A stretch of DNA of 64,000 nt from NCBI GenBank assembly GCA_965246745.1, contig OZ251980.1, forward strand, positions 1,984,001 to 2,048,000. Direction: 5' to 3'. Position 1 is the first letter of the stretch; each line of letters starts with the position of its first letter. Shown piece after piece: positions 13,758 to 21,136 of this stretch. This DNA comes from JANXMY01 sp965246745 (lineage in GTDB: Bacteria; Armatimonadota; Armatimonadia; Armatimonadales; Capsulimonadaceae). The notes under the pieces were generated by a model, which did not search any database, was not told where the DNA came from, and saw only the letters and a list, made by a program, of their open reading frames with translations. A program made the translations under genes and the position numbers.

Positions 13758-15473
13758 GTGAGCAGCCACCCAACCACAGATTCAGCCGTCCCCGCGCCGC
13801 TTGCCAAAACGCCGCCCCCCACCCCCGAGTTTCAAGACCAGCAGCTTGAGCTGGGCGAAGCGGAAGGACTGACCGCCCTGCGCCGCGCCTGGGAGCGCAC
13901 CCTGCGGGCGCTGGCGGGGACCCTCAACAAGCAGACCATTGACAACTGGCTCCGGCCCCTGCGCCCGCTGTCTTATACCCATTCAGCCGACGGCGCGGTC
14001 GCCGTGCTCGGGGCCGCGTCGTCGTTTGCCCGCGAGTTCGCCGAAAAAAAGTACGCCCAAACGCTGACCCAGCTTCTCGCCCAGCACCTTGACGCCCCCG
14101 GCCTGCAAGTGCGGTTTGTGATCGCGACCCCCGATGTCCAGCCGCTTCTCGGCGAGCAGCCGCTGCCGCTGATGCAGGCCGCCGCCCTGCCCGCCGTTCG
14201 CCCCGAAACAGTCGGGGCGTCCGGCGCACAGCTTTCGCTTGCGTCAGTCCCCGCCGAGACGGCTTACGATGGCGGCGTGAGCGCAAAGCTGGGGCGCAAC
14301 CCGTTTGCGCTCGAGCTGTCCGCGTCCCCGCTCGTCCCCCGCTACACGTTCGAAACGTTTGTCGTCGGCAAGTCCAACCGGCTCGCCCACGCCGGCGCGG
14401 TCAACGTCGCCCAGTCCCCCGGCACCACCTACAATCCCCTCTTTTTGTACGGCCCGCCCGGCCTCGGCAAGACTCATCTGGTTCACGCCATCGGGCATCA
14501 GATACGGATGGCGATGCCGTCGGCGCGGGTGGTGTATGTCAGCGGGGAGATGTTTACGAACCATTATGTCGCGGCCATTCGCGACAAAAAGACCGAGGAC
14601 TTCCGGCGGGCGTACCGCAACGTGGATGTCTGGCTGGTAGACGACATTCAAATGCTGGCGTCGAAAGAGCAGACCAAAGAAGAGTTTTTCCACACGTTCA
14701 ATGCCCTGCATCAGATGAACAAGCAGATTGTCTTGACTTCGGACCGGCCCCCGCGTGAATTACGCGCAATGGACGACCGGCTGAAATCGCGCTTTGAATG
14801 CGGCCTGGTCGCCGACATCACCTCGCCCGAGCTGGAAATGCGGCAGGCGATCTTGCAGCAAAAGGCCGTGCTGGAAGATTTGGCGATCCCCGAAGAAGTG
14901 ATCGCGTTCATGGCGAACCTAATCCAAAGCAACATCCGGGCACTCGAAGGGGCGCTGATCAAGCTGATGGCCTATGCGTCGCTGATCCACAGCCCCGTCA
15001 CCAAGCAGCTTGCGTCGGATGTTCTCAGCGGCTATTATGTCGAGCGGATGGCTCCGCGCGAAAAATCGGCGCACCCGGAGGACCACGCGCCGCCTTCGTC
15101 CCCGGAAGCGGCGGCCCGCTCGCAGGCGGCGCTGCCCCCCCCGGCCAGCGCCGGCGGCCCGGCGGTGGACAGCGTCCTTGACGCCGTCGCCGGGCAGATG
15201 GGCGTGACGCGGGACGATATTCTTGCCGGCGGCGGGCGCTCCAACCGGGCGACCCGGCTGCACGGCGACGCGAATTTCGCCCGTCAGGTGGCGATGTACC
15301 TGCTGAAAGAAATGGGCGGGGTGCCGCTGACGACTCTTGCGGCGACGTTCGGCCTGAAAAGCCATACGGCGGTGGTTCACGCGCATGGCCGCCTGCAAAA
15401 AGCGCTGGCCGAAGACCCGCAGATTTTGTCTTTGATTGGGCGTATCCGGCAGGAGATGGAGCTGGGGCAGTAG
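13758..15473 (+). CDS. dnaA: chromosomal replication initiator DnaA
   Basis: DnaA binds and melts the origin in its ATP form. The 571 residues include domain I (LRRAWERTLRALAGTLNKQT, about 35-95) and a domain II linker. AAA+ domain III shows FVVGKSNRLAHAGA, Walker A GPPGLGKTH near 235, Walker B WLVDDIQML near 295 and the arginine-finger region LKSRFECGL. Domain IV is the helix-turn-helix. Between domains III and IV there is an unusual Pro/Ala-rich insert of about 30 residues (near 432-470). The recognition motif reads FGLKSHTAVVHA instead of the common FGGRDHTTVLHA. The GTG at 13758 follows AGGA; a GTG at 13656, eight bases after the -10, would add 34 basic residues. Confidence 0.95.
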   Translation: MSSHPTTDSAVPAPLAKTPPPTPEFQDQQLELGEAEGLTALRRAWERTLRALAGTLNKQTIDNWLRPLRPLSYTHSADGAVAVLGAASSFAREFAEKKYAQTLTQLLAQHLDAPGLQVRFVIATPDVQPLLGEQPLPLMQAAALPAVRPETVGASGAQLSLASVPAETAYDGGVSAKLGRNPFALELSASPLVPRYTFETFVVGKSNRLAHAGAVNVAQSPGTTYNPLFLYGPPGLGKTHLVHAIGHQIRMAMPSARVVYVSGEMFTNHYVAAIRDKKTEDFRRAYRNVDVWLVDDIQMLASKEQTKEEFFHTFNALHQMNKQIVLTSDRPPRELRAMDDRLKSRFECGLVADITSPELEMRQAILQQKAVLEDLAIPEEVIAFMANLIQSNIRALEGALIKLMAYASLIHSPVTKQLASDVLSGYYVERMAPREKSAHPEDHAPPSSPEAAARSQAALPPPASAGGPAVDSVLDAVAGQMGVTRDDILAGGGRSNRATRLHGDANFARQVAMYLLKEMGGVPLTTLAATFGLKSHTAVVHAHGRLQKALAEDPQILSLIGRIRQEMELGQ

Positions 15474-15493
15474 AAGAACAAGTGGCGCAGGGA

Positions 15494-15607
15494 GCGAGGA
15501 GATAAATCTCACTCGCTGAATTGCATCCTTCGGATGTAGGAATTGCTGGCGTTCGAGAGTCTGTCGTCCGAAGGACGTTATTCAGCGAGTGAGATTTATC
15601 TCCTCGC
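15494..15607. repeat. palindromic element, family 2, copy 1
   Basis: The arms 15494-15535 and 15566-15607 (about 42 bp each) are inverted copies with a few mismatches. They share the core CGCTGAAT and CATCCTTCGGAT / GTCCGAAGGAC. The central loop is about 30 bp. It lies 21 bp downstream of the dnaA stop. A second copy with the same core lies after dciA (17866-18010). Confidence 0.85.
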
Positions 15608-15650
15608 ACGCCCCATCCCCTCGCTTAGACAAATCGCGGCGTTTTTGCAC

Positions 15651-16020
15651 TGTGACACAAGCCGTGTGACACTGTGACACTGTGTGACATAACTCGGAAA
15701 AATGTGACACAAGAAAATTGCCGCTGTGACTCAAAAAACGCTTTGTGACTCAACAGGTCTTATGTCACAGCGCACCGAAACAGTGTCACAGTTTGCGGTC
15801 TGCGGCCTCTGTTTGGGGACTCACGCGCACACCCCGCGCACACAGTCCGCAATGCCGGAATGTCAATCCGCACACAGTCCGCACTGCACGGCGCACGGAA
15901 TTTCGGCGGCGGCGCACGGCAAACGCACGGGCGGGGGCACACCGATTCGGCCCGCGAAACAGCCGCGAAACACAGTTTAGAGTCACACCAGAGTCACAAC
16001 TCTATTACTATTACTATTTA
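15651..16020. other. probable chromosomal origin of replication (oriC)
   Basis: This is the 600-bp non-coding gap between dnaA and recF. TGTGAC occurs seven times on the plus strand (15651, 15665, 15673, 15683, 15703, 15725, 15744) and four times on the minus strand (GTCACA at 15764, 15785, 15982, 15993). Most are extended to TGTGACAC or TGTGACTC. The last two are 11 bp apart, one helical turn, and sit directly before an AT-rich tract carrying DnaA-trios. No TTATCCACA-type box is present. A GC-rich stretch with CACACAGTCCGCA-like repeats (15825-15900) separates the two box groups. The assignment as oriC is an inference from position and architecture. Confidence 0.75.
16002..16019 (-). other. 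DnaA-trio run / DNA unwinding element
   Basis: The plus strand reads CTA TTA CTA TTA CTA TTT. Its complement, read 3' to 5' away from the adjacent TGTGAC boxes, is GAT AAT GAT AAT GAT AAA, which fits the DnaA-trio consensus 3'-[G/A]A[T/A]-5' six times in a row. In Bacillus subtilis such trios guide the DnaA filament onto single-stranded DNA. The flanking sequence up to 16035 is AT-rich, unlike the rest of the window. Confidence 0.75.
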
Positions 16021-16065
16021 AGAATCTTCTTTATAGAAACAGTAAGACTCCGGAAGGAAGCCGAA

Positions 16066-16098
16066 ATGCAAAACAAGTTATGCAAGTCACGTCGCTGA
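16066..16098 (+). CDS. possible 10-codon leader peptide overlapping the recF start
   Basis: The ATG at 16066 is preceded by GGAAGGAAG at good spacing and opens a frame encoding MQNKLCKSRR, which stops at 16098, inside recF. The recF ATG at 16080 lies 14 bases further and in another frame, so the strong ribosome-binding site fits the short frame better. Translation of it could couple to or limit recF translation. This is seen in sequence only. Confidence 0.35.
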   Translation: MQNKLCKSRR

Positions 16099-17210
16099 AA
16101 CTCGATCACTTTCGGAATTACGAAACGCTGGCGATCCAGCCGGGGCCGGGCCTCAATTTGTTTGTCGGCCTGAACGCTCAAGGCAAAAGCAACCTGCTCG
16201 AAAGCCTGTACCTGCTCGCCACGTCCAAATCGTCGCGGGCAAGCAAAGACACCGAGTTGATCCGGTTCGGCGCGGCCCAAACCTGCGTGTCGGCGGACGT
16301 GGCGCGGACCAAAAACAGCGACATCGAGATTGAGCTGACGCTGTCGCTGACGGAAAAAAAGGCCGCCCGAATCAACGGGGTCAAGCACACGCGGCTGGCG
16401 GAAGTGATCGGGCAGCTCAATGCCGTTTTGTTCGACAGCGGGGATTTGGAGATCATTCGCGGCGAGCCGGCCCTCCGCCGCCGGTTTTTGGACCTGGAAA
16501 TCTCGCAGACTTCGCCGCGCTACGTTTTGGCCCTCGGCGCGTATCGCAAAACTTTGGAGCAGCGGAACCGGCTGCTGCGGGACTTGCGCGACGGCCACGC
16601 GCCGGCGTCGGCCCGGCACAGCCTGCCGGCGTGGAACGAGAGCCTGTCGCAGCACGGGGCGCGGCTGCTTGAGCGCCGCCGCTTGTTTTTGGACCGATTG
16701 GCGCAGCTTGCGTCGGAAACGCACGCGGTCCTCAGCGACGGCCGGGACACGCTGGAAATCGCTTACCTGCCATCGTTTCCACTCGGCGACTTGACCGAAG
16801 CGGAGGCGATCCAGGCGCGTTTTTTGGAAGAGTTGGCGCGGGTCGCCGGGGAAGAAGCGGCGCGGGGGACAACCGCGCGGGGGCCGCAGCGCGACGACAT
16901 CGCGTTTCTGGTCAACGGCCAGGACTGCCGGGGGTTCGGCTCGCAGGGGCAGCAGCGGACCGTCGCGCTTTCGCTGAAGCTGGCCGAGCGGCGCTTGATT
17001 GAAGAGCTGGTTGGCGAGCCGCCGCTGCTGCTGCTGGACGATGTTTTGTCCGATCTCGATGATGCCCGCCGGTCGCTGCTGTTTGCGCTGACTGCCGAAG
17101 CGGGGTCGCAGACGTTTTTAAGCTGCACCAATCTCCGCGCGTTTTCGCCGGACGTGCTGGCGCGGGCGGCGGTGTACACGGTGACGGCGGGGAACGTGGA
17201 GCGGCAATGA
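16080..17210 (+). CDS. recF: DNA replication and repair protein RecF
   Basis: RecF is an SMC-like ATPase that loads RecA at gaps together with RecO and RecR. The 376-residue protein opens with TSLKLDHFRNYETLAIQPGP, has Walker A GLNAQGKSNLLES near residue 30, the family signature ARGTTARGPQRDDIAFLVNG near residue 262, the ABC-type signature GSQGQQRTVALSLKLAE near 285, and Walker B PPLLLLDDVLSDLD near 315. Length is normal. It follows the probable origin directly; dnaN, usually found between dnaA and recF, is absent. dciA lies 40 bp downstream on the same strand. Confidence 0.95.
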   Translation: MQVTSLKLDHFRNYETLAIQPGPGLNLFVGLNAQGKSNLLESLYLLATSKSSRASKDTELIRFGAAQTCVSADVARTKNSDIEIELTLSLTEKKAARINGVKHTRLAEVIGQLNAVLFDSGDLEIIRGEPALRRRFLDLEISQTSPRYVLALGAYRKTLEQRNRLLRDLRDGHAPASARHSLPAWNESLSQHGARLLERRRLFLDRLAQLASETHAVLSDGRDTLEIAYLPSFPLGDLTEAEAIQARFLEELARVAGEEAARGTTARGPQRDDIAFLVNGQDCRGFGSQGQQRTVALSLKLAERRLIEELVGEPPLLLLDDVLSDLDDARRSLLFALTAEAGSQTFLSCTNLRAFSPDVLARAAVYTVTAGNVERQ

Positions 17211-17250
17211 AGTGGAGCGTCAATAAAATGCTGGCAATGAAGGGGCGGCA

Positions 17251-17856
17251 GTGAGAAAAACGCGCGGCATAACGCCGGCCTTCGGCGCGGTGGAGAGCTT
17301 TTTTCGGGACCAGGAGCTGGCGGCGGCGCTGCGGCCCCACCTCGCCAAAGCCCACTGGGCCGGGGTCGTCGGCCCGCAGGTGGCGGGAGTCACGCAGGTG
17401 GAAGCCGTCAAAAGCGGCGTGCTGTATGTCCGGGTCAAAAACAGCGTGTGGGCCAACGAGCTGACTTTGCTCAAAGATGACATGCTGCGGCGTCTCAATC
17501 TCAAGCTCGGCGGGCGGGTGCTGACGGACATCCACTTCAAAGCGAGCGGCCTGGCGAAAGCGAAAAAGACGGCGGATCGGGCAAAATCGCCCGTGCCGAC
17601 CGACGCCGAGCTGGCGCGAACGCCGCTCACCAAACGCGCGGCGGCCGGCATTGACGCGGCGCTCTCCGAAGTCCGAGACGACGCTCTGCGCGGGCGCATT
17701 CGAGAAATCATGCTTCGCGCGGCCCGCACCGAGGAATGGAAGCGGCGGCAGGGGTGGGAAATCTGCCGCCGGTGCGGGGCGCTGGCCGAGCCGTGCGCCG
17801 ATGCCGAAGCGGCTCTGTTCTGCACGGTCTGCCGCGCCGTGGTGTTCGGACTGTGA
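17251..17856 (+). CDS. dciA: DciA-like (DUF721) replicative helicase loader with C-terminal zinc finger
   Basis: Residues 1-100 match DUF721/DciA, the widespread bacterial protein that helps load DnaB helicase: AVESFFRDQELAAALRPHLA, AHWAGVVGPQVA, VLYVRVKNSVWANELTLLKD and LRRLNLKLG. A Lys/Ala-rich linker follows. The C-terminal 40 residues add ICRRCGALAEPCADAEAALF and CTVCRAVVFGL, a four-cysteine zinc-finger-like module not present in the minimal DciA. The start is GTG at 17251 behind a GGGGCGG element. Its position next to dnaA, the origin and recF supports a role in initiation. A palindromic element follows 9 bp after the stop. Confidence 0.85.
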   Translation: MRKTRGITPAFGAVESFFRDQELAAALRPHLAKAHWAGVVGPQVAGVTQVEAVKSGVLYVRVKNSVWANELTLLKDDMLRRLNLKLGGRVLTDIHFKASGLAKAKKTADRAKSPVPTDAELARTPLTKRAAAGIDAALSEVRDDALRGRIREIMLRAARTEEWKRRQGWEICRRCGALAEPCADAEAALFCTVCRAVVFGL

Positions 17857-17865
17857 CGCGCGGAT

Positions 17866-18010
17866 GCAGCAGAGGCGAGGGAATGAATTCCTCTCGCTGA
17901 ACAGCATCCTTCGGATGAGAAGATCAGTCGAGAAAAAAGCCGTTGCGTGATGCTCTTATGTCCGAAGGACGCCATTCAGCGAGAGGAATTCATTCCCTCG
18001 CTTCTGCTGC
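17866..18010. repeat. palindromic element, family 2, copy 2
   Basis: The 51-bp arms 17866-17916 and 17960-18010 are inverted copies (GCAGCAGAGGCGAGGGAATG and onwards) with few mismatches. The inner core matches copy 1: CGCTGAA, CATCCTTCGGAT and GTCCGAAGGACG. The outer arms and the 43-bp loop differ. It fills the gap between dciA and the membrane protein gene. Confidence 0.85.
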
Positions 18011-18014
18011 CTCC

Positions 18015-19556
18015 ATGCCCTTTTGTCTCGGCGGCTTGTTTGTCGCCGTGCTGACCCTGCTGGTCTGCCTGATCCCGAAGCCTGAGAACGACCTGTTTTT
18101 TGAGCTTCGCATCGGCACCGACATTCTCCGCACTCATCACCTGCCGCACACGGACCCCTACTCGTGGACCGAGCGCGGGCGGCATTGGGACGTGCCCGAA
18201 TGGGGCGCGATGGTCTTGTATGCCCTGGCGTACCGCTGGGGCGGCTTTTTCGGGACCTGGCTGCTGATGGCGGGGCTGGCCGTCGCGGCGGTGGAGATTG
18301 TTTACGCGGCCCTGGCGCGGCGGATCGGTGTCGCCGGCGCGGCCGGCTTTTCCGTGCTGCTGCTGGCGGCGATGAGCGCGACACTTCAAGAGCGGCCGTA
18401 TGCGTTTTCGTATGTCGGGCTGGCGCTGGCATTGAAACTGGTCGCCGCGAGCCGCGAGTCGCGGCTCCGCACCCTGCTGTGGCTGCTGCCGCTGTGCGTG
18501 GTCTGGGCCAGCCTGCATCAAGGCGTGCTGGTGCTGGTCGGTCTGCTGGCCCTGGGGGGCCTGGGGGACGCGGGGGCGGGCCTGTGGGAGCGCCGGGGGG
18601 TGCCGCGCCGCGCCTGGGTGCTGGGGGCCGTCGCGGCGGCCTGTGCGGGGATTGTTTTGGTGAACCCCTACGGCATCGGGCTGTACCGGAGCGTCTGGGT
18701 GACTCTCGGCGACCGGGCGCTGATGGCGGGCGTGACCGAGTGGAACCCCGTTTCGGCGCTGCCGGGGCGGCAATTACAGCCGTTATTGGCCGTAAGCGTC
18801 TGCGTGTTCGGAGCGCTGGCGTTTAGCCGCCAAAAAAGCCTCGGCGACACGCTGGCCGCCGCCGCGATGCTCGTGAACGCGCTGCTGCATGCCCGAAACA
18901 TTGCTTTGTTTGCGGTCGGCGGCCTGGTGATCGCGTCGCCGCACCTGCCGTCCGCGCTTGAAAAATTGCAGCGAGCGGTCGGCTTTGGGGGCCGGTCCCG
19001 GCTGGTCAAGCCGCTGCTGGGCGTCTTTGCCGGGCTGATTTTGCTTGCAACGGCGCTGGTCGGCCTGGCGAGCCTGGCCCAAGCCATCGGCCCGCGCGGC
19101 TGGACTCCCGAAGGCATCGGCGAGGCGGCGGCGCGGGTTCCGCGCTTTCCGTCCAAAACCGTCGGCTTTGTCCAAGCGCAGGGGTTCCCGCCGAATCTGC
19201 GGATTTTCAACGACTTCGAGACGGGCGGGTATCTGCTGTGGACCCTGCCCACCGAGCCGGTCTTCGTAGACGGGCGGCTGGACGTTTACACGGGCCGAAC
19301 GTTCGCTGACATGCTGGTTCTCAGCCGCACTCCGGCATCGCCGCACGGGCGGGCGCTGGCTGCCCGGTATGAGTTCGACTGCGTGCTGACCGAAAACAAG
19401 CGGGTGTCCGAGGCGTTTCTGTCCGACCCCGGCTGGCAGTGCGTCTTCATCTATCCCCCCGCAAATTCAGGCCGCAAACCGCACGAATGGGTGCTGCTGC
19501 GGCGCAAACCCGCGTTTGCGCCCCTCATTGCGCGGTGTTTGCGGGCCGGTCGCTAA
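18015..19556 (+). CDS. polytopic membrane protein, GT-C-like, unknown function
   Basis: This 513-residue protein has about ten hydrophobic segments, starting MPFCLGGLFVAVLTLLVCLI. An early loop FFELRIGTDILRTHHLPHTD then PYSWTERGRHWDVPEWGA contains acidic and aromatic residues in the place where GT-C glycosyltransferases carry their first loop. The C-terminal 110 residues are soluble (FNDFETGGYLLWTLPTEPVF, VDGRLDVYTG). The pattern is common in orphan membrane proteins of environmental bacteria, and a lipid-linked sugar transferase role is only a guess. The ATG at 18015 directly follows the palindromic element. Its stop overlaps the convergent phosphatase stop by 4 bp. Confidence 0.72.
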   Translation: MPFCLGGLFVAVLTLLVCLIPKPENDLFFELRIGTDILRTHHLPHTDPYSWTERGRHWDVPEWGAMVLYALAYRWGGFFGTWLLMAGLAVAAVEIVYAALARRIGVAGAAGFSVLLLAAMSATLQERPYAFSYVGLALALKLVAASRESRLRTLLWLLPLCVVWASLHQGVLVLVGLLALGGLGDAGAGLWERRGVPRRAWVLGAVAAACAGIVLVNPYGIGLYRSVWVTLGDRALMAGVTEWNPVSALPGRQLQPLLAVSVCVFGALAFSRQKSLGDTLAAAAMLVNALLHARNIALFAVGGLVIASPHLPSALEKLQRAVGFGGRSRLVKPLLGVFAGLILLATALVGLASLAQAIGPRGWTPEGIGEAAARVPRFPSKTVGFVQAQGFPPNLRIFNDFETGGYLLWTLPTEPVFVDGRLDVYTGRTFADMLVLSRTPASPHGRALAARYEFDCVLTENKRVSEAFLSDPGWQCVFIYPPANSGRKPHEWVLLRRKPAFAPLIARCLRAGR

Positions 19557-21058
19557 GCTTTCGTCACCGTGATTTTGTCGAGTTCGCTGCCGTCTTCGCC
19601 GATCTGGGTCATCACCAGCGACCCGCCGTGAAGATCAAACAAAGTGAAAGAATGCAGGCGGGAAACGAAGCGGGAAACATACGCGGTGTTGTGGTCATCG
19701 GCATGACGCCACAGCTCGGGGTGGTCGTCGAAGCCGGGATCGTACAGCTCTTTGCCGCCTGCGCCGGTCGTAACATAGATAATCCCATTTGGCTTGGTCG
19801 CGGTTTTGCCGTCAAAGCGGGTGTCCAGCGTGAACGCGCCGGGGATGCGCCGGTCGCTGGTTTGGGGGCCGGGCGCGGCTTTGGCTAAGTCGCTCGGCGC
19901 AAACCGCAGCGGCATGGTGCGCTGATAAACATGCTCGTGGCCGTTCAAGACGAAGTCTACCCCGTGCGCTTCGAGCAGCGGCGACAGCGCTCGCATATGC
20001 TGCTCGGCATAGTGCTTCGCGCCGGCATTGAACGCCGGGTGGTGGTACACGACAAACTTCCAAAGAGCATCGGTCCCCCCCAAGTCGGCGGCGATGAACC
20101 TTTGAAGCGCAGGGCTGGTCGGGTCAATGTAATCGTTCGAGTCCAGGCACAAAAAGTGCGCGTCGCCGTGGTCGAATGAATAGTTCGCCATCTGCGGGAA
20201 CCGCGCTCCGGCGGCGGCGTGAAACTCGGCCTGATGCGACGCCGCGCCGAGGGTGGGGGTCGGCGACGGCGGCGGGACGGGGCCGTTCAGCGGCAGGTGC
20301 AGGGCCGTGTAGTAGGCCAGCGCGTCGGGGTCTTGGTCAAAGTCGGCAACAGGCCGCTTGCCGGCGTCTTTGTGGTGGACATCGTGGTTCGCCATGACCG
20401 TGTAGAACGGCACCGAGCGGAGCAGCGGCGCACCGACCTTCGGGTCGGGCGTGTCGGCATTGTAAATCGGAAAAAAGTACTCGGCGTACTCGCTGTCTCG
20501 CCCGCCTTCGTACACATTGTCGCCGGTGTTGACAATGATGTCCGGGTGGGCTTGGTACGCATGGTACGCGACCGCCCGCTGGCCCGGATCGCCGTAGGAG
20601 TTATCGCCGAACGCGACAAACCGGGTCTGCTCGCCGCGCTTTTTGCGGGTCGCAAAGTAGCCTTCGGCCAGTGTTTTGCCGCCGCCTGCGAGGCGATAAT
20701 AATACGTTCGGCTTAAGTGGAGGCCCGAAAGATGGGCGGCGTAATTCCAGACTTTGCCGGTATCGCCCTGCCGCCGCTCGGCCCGGCTGATCAGAGCGGT
20801 CAGGCCATACGCTTTTGTCGGGCCATAGTCCAGCGTGAACGCCGCCGGGACTGTCTCGGTCTGCCAGGCAATGACCGTAGTTTCCTGTCCGTCGGCCAGC
20901 CGGCCCGCCGGGCCGGGCTGAACATACGGCAGGGCGGTGAAACGCGGCCCCGCCGTGCCCGGCGCAGCGAACAGCCCGCGCCCGTCCGGCACCAGCGCCA
21001 GAAACGTCACTCCGCCCGCAGAGCGCAAAAATTGGCGTCGAGACAGCAGTAGTGTCAT
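19553..21058 (-). CDS. exported calcineurin-like metallophosphatase
   Basis: This 501-residue protein carries a twin-arginine signal (SRRQFLRSAGGVTFLALV). After an N-terminal fibronectin-like domain it has the metallophosphoesterase motifs: FVAFGDNSYGD near 155, IIVNTGDNVYEG near 180, a variant GNHD motif reading MANHDVHH near 232, VVYHHPAF near 345 and LNGHEHVYQR near 380. The order resembles purple acid or PhoD-like phosphatases acting in the periplasm on phosphate esters. The Gly of GNHD is replaced by Ala. The ATG at 21058 gives the compact Tat signal; an upstream ATG is possible. It is convergent with the membrane protein gene. Confidence 0.87.
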   Translation of the reverse strand: MTLLLSRRQFLRSAGGVTFLALVPDGRGLFAAPGTAGPRFTALPYVQPGPAGRLADGQETTVIAWQTETVPAAFTLDYGPTKAYGLTALISRAERRQGDTGKVWNYAAHLSGLHLSRTYYYRLAGGGKTLAEGYFATRKKRGEQTRFVAFGDNSYGDPGQRAVAYHAYQAHPDIIVNTGDNVYEGGRDSEYAEYFFPIYNADTPDPKVGAPLLRSVPFYTVMANHDVHHKDAGKRPVADFDQDPDALAYYTALHLPLNGPVPPPSPTPTLGAASHQAEFHAAAGARFPQMANYSFDHGDAHFLCLDSNDYIDPTSPALQRFIAADLGGTDALWKFVVYHHPAFNAGAKHYAEQHMRALSPLLEAHGVDFVLNGHEHVYQRTMPLRFAPSDLAKAAPGPQTSDRRIPGAFTLDTRFDGKTATKPNGIIYVTTGAGGKELYDPGFDDHPELWRHADDHNTAYVSRFVSRLHSFTLFDLHGGSLVMTQIGEDGSELDKITVTKA

Positions 21059-21136
21059 GGGGTTTTCTCGTTTCCGGGTGAGTAAGCTGGGGCGCAAGCC
21101 CGCAAAAAGCCGGGCGCAACAGTTTCGCCCGGCATC

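Noticed and set aside
12516..13769. Longer form of the SPFH-like protein starting at 13769
   Set aside because: The extra 114 residues are Arg/Pro-rich and overlap the dnaA promoter. The ATG at 13427 opens the conserved domain and has a -10 element at leaderless spacing.
15651..15790. TGTGAC repeats as CRP-family binding sites
   Set aside because: Most copies are direct repeats on one strand without a TCACA partner six bases away, so they do not form CRP palindromes. Their position beside DnaA-trios fits initiator boxes better.
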